Positions 1 to 11,118 are shown, counted from the first letter of the stretch. The stretch: 19,217 bases of DNA from DASWRT01 sp036403035 (GCA_036403035.1 DASWRT010000470.1:1-19217); one strand, 5' to 3'. Notes: generated by a model not told the origin, from the sequence alone. Made by a program: numbers and translations.

Positions 1-642
1 CATCGGCCCATAAAGCTTATGGCCGGACAGGCTCAGCAGATCGGTGCCCGACGCGCTCACGTCGACCGCGAGCGTCGACAGCGCCTGGACGGCGTCGGTG
101 TGGAAGAGCGTTTCGCCGCCGCCGCGGTGGCGGCATAGGGCGGCGATCTCGCCGGTCGGCTCAAGCGTCCCGGTCTCGTTGTTAGCCGCCATCACCGATA
201 CGAGCGCCGGACCGGCGGCTTCGGCCAACGCCGCCTCCACGGCGGCCGGACCCACCCGTCCCACGTCGTCGACCGGGACGACCCGCGTCCGCCGTCCGCG
301 CCGTTCCAGTTCGGGCAGGCAGTCGAGCACGCTCGGATGCTCGACCGCCGATGCGATGACGCTCGAACCCGGACGGCTGGCGCCGAGCAGGGCGAGGTTG
401 TTCGCCTCGGTCGCGCCCGACGTGAAGACGATCTCCGCCGGGCTCGCGCCGATCAAGGCCGCGACCTCGGCGCGGGCTGCGTCGACGGCCTCGGCGGCGC
501 GCCAGCCGGCCCGATGCGTGGCGGAATGCGGGTTGCCGACGCCGGCCGGGTCAAGCCACGGACGCATCGCCTCGAACACGCGCGGGTCGAGCGGCGTCGT
601 GGCTTGATGGTCGAGATAGATGAGCCGGCCGTCCGCGTGCGT
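1..642 (-). CDS. Cysteine desulfurase (NifS/IscS-like, class V PLP fold), 3'-partial, start uncertain
   Basis: This gene encodes the N-terminal ~210 residues of a PLP enzyme that strips sulfur from L-cysteine as a persulfide. Visible motifs are IYLDHQATTPLDPRV at the N-terminus, GNPHSATH, FTSGATEANNLAL, the SAVEHPSVLD segment (His stacking on PLP), ANNETG, the HTDAVQ segment (PLP-pyridine Asp) and SGHKLYGP, whose Lys (codon 16-18) is the Schiff-base lysine. The active-site Cys loop lies beyond the left edge. The gene follows the xdh/ABC operon on the same strand, so by analogy with Rhodobacter capsulatus NifS4, which partners XdhC, it may supply the sulfido ligand of the xanthine dehydrogenase cofactor. 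That role is inference. The oddity is the start. The frame is open from the preceding gene's stop (793-795), yet has no ATG, GTG or TTG before the conserved LIYLD (codons from 624). The ACG at 640-642 is used here as a nominal start. The first in-frame GTG (577-579) and ATG (565-567) would remove conserved residues. Confidence 0.85.
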
Positions 643-652
643 CTCGGGTTTC

Positions 653-750
653 CCCCCACCCCGACCCTCCCCCGCAAGGGGGGAGGGAGACGATTGGAGC
701 GCGGCGGCGTCTTCTCCCTCCCCCCTTGCGGGGGAGGGTCGGGGTGGGGG
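653..750. repeat. Perfect 38-bp inverted repeat with 22-nt spacer (REP/palindromic element)
   Basis: The arms at 653-690 and 713-750 are exact reverse complements. Each contains a core of the form CCCTCCCCC-GCAA-GGGGG on one strand. The 22-nt spacer is 691-712. Read as protein the element gives SPSPLAGEGRGGG-like strings, a recurrent translation of dispersed palindromic repeats in high-GC Proteobacteria. It lies 42 nt beyond the binding-protein stop and ends 11 nt before the nominal desulfurase start, so it would form a very stable hairpin in the operon mRNA. It could act as a 3'-end stabiliser or partial terminator for the upstream message. No second copy was seen in this window. Confidence 0.9.
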
Positions 751-792
751 TGAGCCGCGCTCACAGCTCCGATCGAGAGCGCCGAGCCGCCG

Positions 793-1881
793 TCAGCCGC
801 CGAGCTTGCCCTGCACGCCCTGGACGAACCAGTCCATCTTCAGGAGCTGCTCGTCGCTCGCATGCTGCCCCGCCGGGATGATCACTTGGCCCGCCTGGTT
901 CTTCACCGGGCCGTCGAACGGATGCAGCTTGCCGCCCGCGATCCCGTTCTTCACCTCGTCGGCCGCCTTGACGACGTTGTCCGGCATGTTGGCGTAAGGC
1001 GCCATCTCGCACATGCCGCCGGCGATGCCGCCCCAGACGTCGTCGGGCTTCCAGCTGCCGTCCATCACCGCCTTGACGCGGCCGATATAATAGTCGTTCC
1101 AGTTGTCGACGATCGCCGTGAGCTGCGCCTTGGGCGCGAACTTGCGCATGTCGGACGCCTGCCCGAACCCGTAGACGCCGCGGTTCTCGGCGACCTGGAG
1201 CGGCGCCGGGCTGTCGGTGTGCTGCGAGATGATGTCGGCGCCCTGGTCGATCAGCGTCTTCGCGGCGTCGGACTCCTTGCCTGGGTCGTACCACGCGTTG
1301 ACCCAGACGACCTTCACCTGGATGTCCGGCCGCACCTTCTGCGCCGCCAGCGTGAAGGCGTTGACGCCCATCGCGACCTCGGGGATCGGCACCGAGGCGA
1401 CGTAGCCGACGACGCCCGACTTCGTCATGTGTCCGGCGATCGTGCCGAGGACTGCGCGTCCCTCGTAGAAGCGGATGTTGTAGATGCCGACGTTCGCCGC
1501 CTTCTGATAGCCGGTGGCGTGTTCGAACTTCACCTTCGGGAACTGCTTCGCGACGCGGACCGTCGGGTTCATGAAGCCGAACGAGGTCGTGAACACGATG
1601 TCCTGGCCGCGCGACGCCAGCTCGCGGATGACGCGCTCGGCGTCCGGTCCTTCGGACACATTCTCGACGAAGGTGGTCTTGACCTTGTCGCCGAGCGCCT
1701 CCTCGACCGCCTTGCGGCCGACGTCGTGGCGATAGCTGTAGCCGAAATCGCCGACCGGGCCGACATAGACCCATCCGGCCTTGACCGGCTCCGCGGCGAG
1801 GAGCCGCCGGTTGAGACCGAGCGTGGCCGTCGCGGCCGCGCCACCGGCGAGGATCGTTCGTCTCGTGAGCACGACGGACAT
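793..1881 (-). CDS. BMP-family ABC transporter substrate-binding protein (purine nucleobase/nucleoside)
   Basis: This 362-residue periplasmic binding protein of the Bmp/Med/PnrA family is the ligand receptor for the adjacent ABC importer. The N-terminus carries a twin-arginine-like signal (TRRTILAGG, then an Ala-rich stretch ending near LLAAEP) and no lipobox Cys, so a soluble periplasmic protein is expected. The mature part starts with VKAGWVYVGPVGDFGYSYRHD, a family hallmark, followed by the TTSFGFMNP and KFEHATGY segments. The ATG at 1879-1881 was chosen because it begins this signal and has a good ribosome site (GGGAG about 9 nt upstream). The longer in-frame extension runs antiparallel to no motif and overlaps the permease. 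A 47-nt gap separates it from the upstream permease. Family members bind purine or pyrimidine nucleosides and bases. The xdh context argues for purines, but the exact ligand is not visible. Confidence 0.9.
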   Translation of the reverse strand: MSVVLTRRTILAGGAAATATLGLNRRLLAAEPVKAGWVYVGPVGDFGYSYRHDVGRKAVEEALGDKVKTTFVENVSEGPDAERVIRELASRGQDIVFTTSFGFMNPTVRVAKQFPKVKFEHATGYQKAANVGIYNIRFYEGRAVLGTIAGHMTKSGVVGYVASVPIPEVAMGVNAFTLAAQKVRPDIQVKVVWVNAWYDPGKESDAAKTLIDQGADIISQHTDSPAPLQVAENRGVYGFGQASDMRKFAPKAQLTAIVDNWNDYYIGRVKAVMDGSWKPDDVWGGIAGGMCEMAPYANMPDNVVKAADEVKNGIAGGKLHPFDGPVKNQAGQVIIPAGQHASDEQLLKMDWFVQGVQGKLGG

Positions 1882-1928
1882 GCTGATGTCTCCCTGATCG
1901 ATCGAATGTTCGTGCGAAGAATGCCGCG

Positions 1929-2858
1929 TCATGCGGCGGGATGGAACGGCTTTCCGAGGCAGGCCGGCGCCTTGAGCCAGCCCTTCCACGGTCCTGCCGA
2001 GATCAGCGTCAATACCAGAATGGTCGCGGCGTAGGGCAGCATCGAGAAGATCTGCGGCGGCACCTCGACCAGCCCGGCCGCCTGCGCCGCGAGCTGGAGG
2101 ATCGTCACGCCGCCGAAGAGATAGGCGCCGGCCAGGACGCGCCAGGGCCGCCACGCGCCGAACACGACGAGCGCCAGCGCGATCCAGCCGCGCCCCGCGG
2201 TCATGCCCTCGATCCACATCGGCGTGTAGGAGAGCGACAGGAAGGCCCCGCCGAGACCGGCCATCACGCCGCCGAACAGGATCGCGAGATAGCGGACGCG
2301 GACCACGTCGTAGCCGATCGAGTGCGCCGCGTCGTGCGCCTCGCCGACCGCGCGCAGCACCAACCCCGCCCGCGTCCGGCGCAGGAACCACGCGACTCCG
2401 ATCGTCGCGGCGATCGACAGGTAGATCAGCGCGTCGTGACCGAACAGCAGCGGCCCGGCCACGGGCAGCGTCGTCAGCCCCGGCATGTCGAGCCGCGGCA
2501 GGCGCGGCAGCGGCGTGCCGACGAAGCGCGACCCCAGCAGCGCGCTGAAGCCGATGCCGAAGATCGTCAGCGCCAGCCCGGTTGCGACTTGATTCGCGAG
2601 CAGCGACACCGTGAGCACGCCGAACAGCAACCCCATCAATCCGCCGGCGATCGCCGCGGCGACGATGCCGAGCGTCGCGCTGCCGGTCGTCGCGGTGACC
2701 GCGAACCCGCACACCGCGCCGGCCAGCATCATGCCCTCGACGCCGAGGTTGAGCACGCCGGCCCGCTCGACGACCAGCTCGCCGATCGCCGCGTAGAGGA
2801 GCGGCGTCGCCGCGCTGATGACGGTGACGAGGATCGGGACGAGCGTGTCGAGGTTCAT
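1929..2858 (-). CDS. ABC transporter permease (BPD_transp_2 family), second subunit
   Basis: This 309-residue polytopic inner-membrane permease is one of the two membrane subunits of the nucleoside/nucleobase importer. The N-terminus MNLDTLVPILVTVISAATPL leads into AIGELVVERAGVLNLGVEGMML, the characteristic cytoplasmic/helix motif of the second permease in this family. Hydrophobic helices follow throughout, with a GEAHDAAHSIGYDV loop typical of the ATPase-contact region. The ATG at 2856-2858 overlaps the stop of the upstream permease by 4 nt (ATGA), indicating translational coupling. The product ends in KPFHPAA. It forms a heterodimer with the 369-residue permease encoded upstream. Specificity is assigned from context only. 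Confidence 0.93.
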   Translation of the reverse strand: MNLDTLVPILVTVISAATPLLYAAIGELVVERAGVLNLGVEGMMLAGAVCGFAVTATTGSATLGIVAAAIAGGLMGLLFGVLTVSLLANQVATGLALTIFGIGFSALLGSRFVGTPLPRLPRLDMPGLTTLPVAGPLLFGHDALIYLSIAATIGVAWFLRRTRAGLVLRAVGEAHDAAHSIGYDVVRVRYLAILFGGVMAGLGGAFLSLSYTPMWIEGMTAGRGWIALALVVFGAWRPWRVLAGAYLFGGVTILQLAAQAAGLVEVPPQIFSMLPYAATILVLTLISAGPWKGWLKAPACLGKPFHPAA

Positions 2859-3964
2859 CCCTGCGGCGCCTCCGCGCGACGCAGCGGCGGCGCTGCCGCC
2901 GATGCCTTGGCCGCGAAGCGGATGCGGTAGCGCACCAGCACGTCGCAGGCGAGCAGGAAGAACAGCAGCATCCCCTGGAACACGCCGGTCACCGCCTGCG
3001 GCAGGCCGGACGAGATCTGCGCGTTCTCCCCGCCGATATAGGTCAGCGCCATCAGCGCCGCCGCGGCCAGGATGCCCAGCGGGTTCAGCCGGCCGAGGAA
3101 GGCGACGATGATCGCGGTGAATCCGTAGCCCGGCGAGATCACCGGGATGAGCTGCCCGATCGGCCCGGCGACCTCGAACACCCCGGCGAGGCCGGCGAGC
3201 GCGCCGCTCAGCAGCAGACAGGCCCAGACGATCCGGTTGCGCCGGAACCCGGCGTAGCGCGCCGCCGTCGGCGCCTGCCCGGCGACCCTGACTTGGAAGC
3301 CGGCGATGGTCCGCCCCATCACCACCCACGCCGCGAGCGCCACGAGCGGTGCCGCCAGCACGCCGAGATGGAGCCGCGTCCCCTCGATCAGGACCGGCAG
3401 CGTCTCGGCCTCCGAGAACATCCGGGACTGCGGGAAGTTGTATCCCTCCGGGTCGCGCCACGGCCCGTGCACCAGCAGCGCCAGCAGCAGCGTGGCGATG
3501 TAGGTCATCATCAGGCTTGTCAGGATCTCGTTGACGTCGAACCGCGTCTTGAGGAAGGCCGGCAGCGCGGCATAGGCGAGGCCGCCGATCATCCCGGCGA
3601 GCACCATCAGCGGCAGGATGAACCAGCCGTCCTGGTTCCAGAAAAAGAGCGCCACGCCGCTGCCGGCGATGGCGCCCGCGGTGAGCTGGCCCTCCGCGCC
3701 GATGTTCCAGACGTTCGCGCGGAAGCCGATCGCGAGTCCGACCGCGCACAGCGTCAGCGGCGACGCCTTCACCGCCAGTTCGCTGAGCCCGTAGAACGTG
3801 CTGACCGGGGCGACGAAGAACTGGTACAGCGTCGCCAGCGGGTCGTGGCCGAGCACCGCGAACAGCACCAGTCCGCTCAGCGCCGTCAGCGCCACGGCCA
3901 GCACCGGCGCCAGCAGCCGCATCGCCTGCGACGGCGCGCGGCGCGGTTCGATGCTAAGCGACAT
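2855..3964 (-). CDS. ABC transporter permease (BPD_transp_2 family), first subunit
   Basis: This 369-residue inner-membrane permease is the partner of the 309-residue permease. After a short polar N-terminus (MSLSIEPRRAPSQAMRLL) it shows about eight to ten hydrophobic segments. It contains KASPLTLCAVGLAIGFRANVWNIGAEGQ, recognised here in its shorter core NVWNIGAEGQLTAGAI, which is diagnostic of nucleoside/simple-sugar importers of the BMP system. VNEILTSLMMTYIATLL is the likely coupling-loop region. The ATG at 3962-3964 was preferred over one 16 codons upstream because the upstream residues are unrelated to the family and would lengthen the overlap with the ATPase gene. As chosen, the gene overlaps the ATPase stop by 11 nt. 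Its 3' end overlaps the next permease by 4 nt. Confidence 0.93.
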   Translation of the reverse strand: MSLSIEPRRAPSQAMRLLAPVLAVALTALSGLVLFAVLGHDPLATLYQFFVAPVSTFYGLSELAVKASPLTLCAVGLAIGFRANVWNIGAEGQLTAGAIAGSGVALFFWNQDGWFILPLMVLAGMIGGLAYAALPAFLKTRFDVNEILTSLMMTYIATLLLALLVHGPWRDPEGYNFPQSRMFSEAETLPVLIEGTRLHLGVLAAPLVALAAWVVMGRTIAGFQVRVAGQAPTAARYAGFRRNRIVWACLLLSGALAGLAGVFEVAGPIGQLIPVISPGYGFTAIIVAFLGRLNPLGILAAAALMALTYIGGENAQISSGLPQAVTGVFQGMLLFFLLACDVLVRYRIRFAAKASAAAPPLRRAEAPQG

Positions 3965-5564
3965 GATGCACCGCGCGAGGATCGCCGTCCGAGCTGCCGC
4001 CGTGCACGCCACCCATCAGCAGCCCTATCTCGCCGACCGACGCGTCGCGTGTGACGAGCGGCGGCGAGAGCGTCCCGAGATTGATGACGGCGAGCCGGTC
4101 GGTCAGCGTCAGCAGCTCGTCGAGATCCTGCGAGATGACGAGAACCGCGGCCCCGTTCGCCGCGAGTTCGAGGAGCGCCTGATGGATCGCCGCCGTGGCG
4201 CCCGCGTCGACGCCCCAGGTCGGCTGCGACGCGACGAGGATGCCCGGTTCCTGAAGGATCTCGCGCCCGACGATGAACTTCTGGAGGTTGCCGCCCGAGA
4301 GGCTGCCGGCCGGCTCGTCGACGCCGCCGGTCTTGACCCGGAACGCCTGCACGATCGCGTTGGCGAAGTCGCGCGCCGCACCGCCGCGGATGAAGCCCCC
4401 GCCGCCGAGCAGCCGCTTGCGGCGGTAGCCGCTCAGCAGCGCGTTCTCGACGAGGCTCATGTCCGGCACGGCGCCGTGCCCGTTGCGCTCCTCCGGGACG
4501 CAGCAGAGGCCGAGCCCGCGCCGGCCGCGCGCGTCCATGCGGCCGGCCGGCCTTCCGTCGATGCGGATGACCGCGTCGCGCGCGGCCGGCGCTTCGCCGC
4601 TCAGTGCCTCGAACAGCTCCGCCTGACCGTTGCCCGCGACTCCGGCGATGCCGAAGATCTCGCCCGCCCGCACCTCCAGCCGGATCGCCTTCAGCGCGGT
4701 GCCGAACGCCTCGTCGGCCGGCCGGTCGAGGCCGTCGACGAAGAGCCGCGGCGGCCTTGCATCGGCGGCGGTGGTCGGCGGCGCCGCGGCGCGGCGCGAC
4801 AGGCTCCTCACCTCGGCGCCGATCATCATCTGCGCCATGCTGCGCGCGGTCTCGCGCTTCGGGTCGCAGTCGGCGACGACCTTCCCCTGGCGCAGTATCG
4901 TCGCGCAATCGCAGAGCGCGATGATCTCCTCCAGTTTGTGGCTGATATAGAGGATCGAGCAGCCCTCGGCGGCGAGGCGGCGCAGCGTCGCGAACAGCAG
5001 CTCGACTTCCTGCGGCGTCAGCACCGAGGTCGGCTCGTCCATGATCAGCAGCTTCGGGCTTTGCAGCAGGCACCGCACGATCTCGACGCGCTGCCGCTCG
5101 CCGACCGACAGCGAGTGCACGCGCCGCTTCGGGTCGAGGCTCAGGCCGTAGGACGAGGAGACATCGACGATGCGCCGCGCCAGCGCCCGCATGTCTCCGG
5201 CATCGTCGATGCCGAGCGCGATGTTCTCAAGCACGGTCATCGCCTCGAACACCGAGAAGTGCTGGAACACCATGCCGATGCCGAGCCGGCGCGCCTCGCG
5301 CGGGTTGCGCACCGTCACGTCCCTTCCGTCCCAGCGGATCGTCCCGGCGTCGGCCTGGAGCACGCCGTAGATGATCTTGACCAGCGTGCTCTTGCCCGCG
5401 CCGTTCTCGCCGAGCAGCGCGTGGATCTCGCCCGGCCGCACGTCGAGGTCGACGGAATCGTTCGCCAGCGTGCCGCCCGCCGCATAACGCTTGGTGACGC
5501 CGCGCAGCTCCAGCCGGGAGGCGGGCAGGGCGCCGGCAGCGTCGGGCGGGGAGAGATCTTCCAT
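3954..5564 (-). CDS. ABC transporter ATPase, tandem nucleotide-binding domains (BMP-type purine importer)
   Basis: This 536-residue cytoplasmic ATPase has two fused ABC domains. The first has a Walker A GENGAGKST (residues 52-60), a Q-loop in MVFQHFSVF, signature LSVGE (152-156), Walker B LLIMDEPTS and a switch-region His in ISHKLEE. The second has the degenerate Walker A GVAGNGQAE usual in this family, signature LSGGNLQKF and a D-loop region followed by ISQDLDELL. One domain is therefore expected to be catalytically weak, as in sugar and nucleoside importers of this layout. It begins 8 nt after the xdhC stop and overlaps the downstream permease by 11 nt, so importer and dehydrogenase genes are co-transcribed. 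The tight linkage to xdhABC supports purine uptake. The precise substrate is not readable from an ATPase. Confidence 0.94.
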   Translation of the reverse strand: MEDLSPPDAAGALPASRLELRGVTKRYAAGGTLANDSVDLDVRPGEIHALLGENGAGKSTLVKIIYGVLQADAGTIRWDGRDVTVRNPREARRLGIGMVFQHFSVFEAMTVLENIALGIDDAGDMRALARRIVDVSSSYGLSLDPKRRVHSLSVGERQRVEIVRCLLQSPKLLIMDEPTSVLTPQEVELLFATLRRLAAEGCSILYISHKLEEIIALCDCATILRQGKVVADCDPKRETARSMAQMMIGAEVRSLSRRAAAPPTTAADARPPRLFVDGLDRPADEAFGTALKAIRLEVRAGEIFGIAGVAGNGQAELFEALSGEAPAARDAVIRIDGRPAGRMDARGRRGLGLCCVPEERNGHGAVPDMSLVENALLSGYRRKRLLGGGGFIRGGAARDFANAIVQAFRVKTGGVDEPAGSLSGGNLQKFIVGREILQEPGILVASQPTWGVDAGATAAIHQALLELAANGAAVLVISQDLDELLTLTDRLAVINLGTLSPPLVTRDASVGEIGLLMGGVHGGSSDGDPRAVHHVA

Positions 5565-5572
5565 GCCGTTTT

Positions 5573-6591
5573 CTACAACGCCGCGACGGCGCGGTCAGCG
5601 TCGGTTCGCGCCGGCAGCAGCGCCAGCAGCAGTTCCGCGGCGACCAGCGCGGCGATCACCGCCGGCCGCTTGTCCTTGAGATGGCCGATGCCGATCGGGC
5701 ACGTCAGGCGGCGCAGCGCCTCGGGTGTGCCGCCTTTCGCGAGGAAGATCCGCTCGAAGCGGCGTCGCTTCGTCGCCGAGCCGATCAGTCCGGCATAGGC
5801 GAAATCGCCGCGGCGCAGGATCGCCTCGCACAGCTCGTAATCGAGCGGATGGCTGTGCGTCATGACAAGGAAAGCGGCCCCGGGCGGCGCGACTCGGACC
5901 TGCTCGGCGACGTGCGCCGTCGCGACGATCTCGGCGTTCGCCGGCCGCTCCCCGACAGCCGGGAACTCGCCGGGCCGGTCGTCGACCCAGCGCAGCCGGA
6001 CGGGCAGGGGAGCGAGCGCCGCCGCGACGGCGCGTCCGACATGCCCGGCGCCGAACAGCACGACGAGCGGGGCGGGCTCGCGCAGCGGCTCGACGAGCCA
6101 GCGGATGCCATCCTCGGCCGTAATGGTCGCGACCGCACCGCGTTCCACCGCCTGGCTAAGCGCCGCGGTCGGCGCTTCCACAGCCTGAACGATCCGCCGC
6201 CGCTGCACGGGCACGGCAAGCCGCGTCAGCATCGCGCCGCCGGCGCCGCCTTCCAGATCCTCCAGCCAGCCGAGCGAGGCCGGCGACATCGGTTCGAACA
6301 GCAACGTGACCCGGCCGCCGCAGCATTGACCCAAGGCGGGGCCGAGCGAGACGTCCCGCACGGCCTCCGCCGGCCCGTCGCGAAGCAAGCCGCGTGCCGC
6401 CTCGATCGCCTCCAGCTCCAGCCGCCCGCCGCCCACCGTCCCGTGGATCGCCGCGTCCGTCACCAGCATCCGCGCCCCGCGCTCGCGCGGCGTCGAGCCC
6501 TGGGCGTCGGCGATGGTGACCAGCACGGCGGCGGCCCGCCCGGCGGCGCCGCTCTCCAGCAGCCTCCGCAGCACGGGCGCAAGCGTTGCGG

Positions 6592-6595
<4 letters not shown>
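5573..6595 (-). CDS. xdhC: Xanthine dehydrogenase accessory protein XdhC
   Basis: This 340-residue cytosolic chaperone binds molybdenum cofactor, promotes its sulfuration and hands it to XdhB. The N-terminal XdhC/CoxI domain shows TIADAQGSTPRERGARMLV, then GTVGGGRLE, and the conserved LGQCCGG with two cysteines. The C-terminal XdhC Rossmann domain shows VVLFGAGHVGRAV, the WVDDRPGEFP segment, MTHSHPLDYEL and YAGLIGSATKRRRF, ending with the CPIGIGHLKDKRPAVIAALVAAELLL helix region (here cited by its GIGHLKDKRP core). The ATG at 6593-6595 overlaps the xdhB stop by 4 nt (ATGA). The C-terminal stretch is Ala/Leu rich and ends 8 nt before the ATPase gene. Position directly after xdhB is standard for the family. 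The linked cysteine desulfurase at the operon end is its plausible sulfur donor. Confidence 0.95.
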
Positions 6596-8956
<2,361 letters not shown>

Positions 8957-8964
<8 letters not shown>

Positions 8965-10465
8965 GCGCCAGCCTCCGCTCGCCGACGAGCCGGGTCTCGG
9001 CGGCCGGATCGGTCGTCTCGACGAAGAGCCGCATCAACAGGTTCCGCGCGACCCGCATCCGGTACTCGGCGCTCGCACGCATGTCGCTGATCGGCGTGAG
9101 TTCGCGGGTCAGTGCCGCCATCGCGGCCTCGACGGTCGCACGGGTCCAGGGTTGCCCGAGCAGCGCCGCCTCGGCCTCGGCCGCCCGCTTCGGGGTCGGC
9201 GCCATACCGCCATAGGCGATGCGGACGGCGGCGACGCGATCCTGCTCCAGCATCAGACTGAAGGCGCCGCACACCGCCGAGATGTCCTGGTCGAACCGCT
9301 TCGACACCTTGTAAGCGCGGAAGCGCGTCCCCGTCCCCGTCGCCGGCTTCGGCAGCGTCACGCGCTCGACGAACTCGCCCGGCCGCCGGTCCTGGCGGCC
9401 ATAGGCGAGGAAGAACTCTTCGAGCGGCAGGCTGCGCCGCTCTGCGCCGCGGCGCAGATGCAGCGTCGCGCCCGCGGCGATCAGGGCCGGCAGCGTGTCG
9501 CCGATCGGCGAGCCGTTCGCGACGTTGCCGCCGATCGTGCCGGCGTTGCGGATCTGCACCGATCCGAGCCGGCGGATCAGCTCGCCGAAATCGGGATAGT
9601 GCCGCGCGATGACCGGCGCCGCTTCGGTGTAAGTGGCGCCCGCGCCGATCTCGATCGCCTCGGGCGTCTCGACGATCTGCTTCAGTTCCGCGACGCGGCC
9701 GACCGAGATCATCGTGTCGAGCACGCGAAGCTGCTTCGTCACCCACAGCCCGACATCGGTGGCACCCGCGACGATCCGCGCCTCGGGGTGCGCAACGAGC
9801 AGATCGGCGAGCGCGTCGAGCGTTGCCGGCGCGAGAAAGCGCCGCCCGTCGCGCTTGATGCACAGCGTTTCCTCGTCGGACAATCCGGCCAGCAGTCGCG
9901 CCGTCTCGCGCTCGTTCCGGGCGAAGCGGTCCTCGTAGCCGCCGCCGGTCTCGTGCATCCGCTCGGCCGCCGCGACGATCGAGCGATAGCCGGTGCAGCG
10001 GCAGAGATTGCCGGCGAGCGTGTCGTCGATGCTCTCCGCCGGTTCGGGCTCGTAGTAGCGGGCGAAGAGCGACATCACGAAGCCGGGCGTGCAGAAGCCG
10101 CATTGCGAGCCGTTGCTCTCGACGAGCGCTTCCTGGACCGGGTGCAGCGCCCCGTCCGGCCCTTTCAGATCCTCGACGCTGAGGAGCTGCACGCCGTCGA
10201 GCATCGGCACGAACTGGATGCAGGCGTTGACCGCCTCGTAGCGGACGGCGCCACCGGTCTCCGACGGGCGGCCGATCACGACGGTGCACGCGCCGCAATC
10301 GCCCTCGGCGCAGCCCTCCTTGGTGCCGCAGCGCCGTTCGACCAGCCGCAGATAATCGAGCACGGTCATGGTCGGGTCGACGCCGTGCAGCTCCCGCCGC
10401 TCTCCGCCGAGCAGGAACCTGACCGTGTCGCGCATGGCGCTGCTTTCGTCTCCCGATGGCGGCAT
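8957..10465 (-). CDS. xdhA: Xanthine dehydrogenase FAD/[2Fe-2S] (small) subunit
   Basis: This 502-residue electron-transfer subunit moves electrons from molybdenum through two [2Fe-2S] clusters to FAD and NAD+. The N-terminal ferredoxin-like domain has KEGCAEGDCGACTVV (Cys52, 57, 60) plus Cys82. The second cluster domain has QCGFCTPGF (Cys122, 125) and NLCRCTGYRSI (Cys155, 157). The FAD domain follows with IVAGATDVGLWVTK and IRNAGTIGGNVANGSPIGD. Domain order and length match bacterial XdhA with FeS and FAD on one chain. The ATG at 10463-10465 was taken, but MRDTVRF at 10433-10435 is an equally credible start. Both have a weak purine-rich site 14-15 nt upstream. The gene starts 21 nt after the uraH stop and overlaps xdhB by 8 nt. 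Confidence 0.95.
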
Positions 10466-10486
10466 GGCGTCGTTGACCGTCTCCGC

Positions 10487-10921
10487 TCAGCTTCCCCGGT
10501 AGGTCGAGTAGCCGTAAGGCGCGACCAGCAGAGGTACGTGGTAATGGGCGCTTGGGTCGGACACCCCGAACTTGATCGGCACCTTGTCTAGGAACGCCGG
10601 CTCCTGCCGCTTGCCGTCCTCGACGGCCCCGGTCCCGGCCCCGGCGGCGAAGTAGTCGCCGACGTGGAAGATCAGGAGATAGGTGCCCAACGCCAGCGCG
10701 TCGCCCGCCAGCAGCGGCGCGTCGCAGCGGCCGTCGGCGTTGGTCCGGACGCTTGCGAGCCGGCGGCGGACCTCGCCGTCGAGCCGGTACAGATCAATGC
10801 GCAGACCGGCGGCCGGGCGGCCGTTCGCGGTGTCGAGCACGTGTGTCGTCAGCTTGCCGCCGGTCGCGCCCGTGTCCGCGGCGCTGCCGGCGGACGAAGC
10901 GGATGTGCCGGCGGCAGTCAT
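10487..10921 (-). CDS. uraH: 5-Hydroxyisourate hydrolase (transthyretin-like, HIUase)
   Basis: This 144-residue enzyme hydrolyses 5-hydroxyisourate, the urate-oxidase product, to OHCU. The fold markers are [14 protein letters not shown] (His27), the [14 protein letters not shown] segment, [16 protein letters not shown] and the invariant C-terminal YRGS tetrapeptide. Active sites form at the dimer interfaces of a tetramer. About 22 residues of Ala/Ser/Gly-rich sequence precede the domain. They are too polar for a signal peptide, so a cytosolic enzyme is expected. The ATG at 10919-10921 was chosen because a longer reading frame upstream lacks family similarity. That ATG overlaps the stop of a short upstream frame as TGATG. 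Urate oxidase and OHCU decarboxylase, its usual partners, are not in this window. Confidence 0.94.
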   Translation of the reverse strand: MTAAGTSASSAGSAADTGATGGKLTTHVLDTANGRPAAGLRIDLYRLDGEVRRRLASVRTNADGRCDAPLLAGDALALGTYLLIFHVGDYFAAGAGTGAVEDGKRQEPAFLDKVPIKFGVSDPSAHYHVPLLVAPYGYSTYRGS

Positions 10922-11118
10922 CAGCGCAGTGCGCCGGGATGTAAGAGCCAACCGACCGGGATCGGCTCTAAGCCGCTGCGAAGCGGCGGCATGTCGGAGA
11001 CGCGACGATGATCGAGGATGCTCAGCCCGACCTCCCTGCCGCGCGAGCGGCGCCAGCCGTTCCAGCGTAACAGATATTGGTAGACAGGCGGAAACGGCCG
11101 GGCAAGGGCGCGGGCCAT
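10921..11118 (-). CDS. Possible 65-residue leader ORF coupled to uraH
   Basis: This short frame starts [17 protein letters not shown] and ends LLHPGALR. Its TGA shares one base with the uraH ATG (TGATG), a classic translational-coupling junction. The third codon positions are strongly G/C, as in the neighbouring genes, but it contains three TTA codons, which are rare here. A purine patch (GAAAG) lies about 7 nt before the ATG, and an alternative ATG exists at 11149-11151. I recognise no domain. It is basic with several tryptophans and has no clear membrane helix. It may be a leader peptide, a small novel protein, or untranslated 5' leader with chance coding potential. Confidence 0.25.
   Translation of the reverse strand: MARALARPFPPVYQYLLRWNGWRRSRGREVGLSILDHRRVSDMPPLRSGLEPIPVGWLLHPGALR

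Noticed and set aside
44..607. A 187-codon plus-strand frame at the left edge
   Set aside because: A Ser/Ala/Arg-rich shadow of the cysteine desulfurase, whose minus-strand frame carries PLP-binding motifs.
862..2034. A 390-codon plus-strand frame opposite the binding-protein gene
   Set aside because: Low-complexity Arg/Asp/Leu composition, and it is explained by the Bmp-family gene on the minus strand.
3798..5798. A 666-codon plus-strand open frame opposite the ABC ATPase
   Set aside because: No recognisable domain, and its composition is that of an antisense shadow. The ATPase on the other strand has complete Walker and signature motifs.
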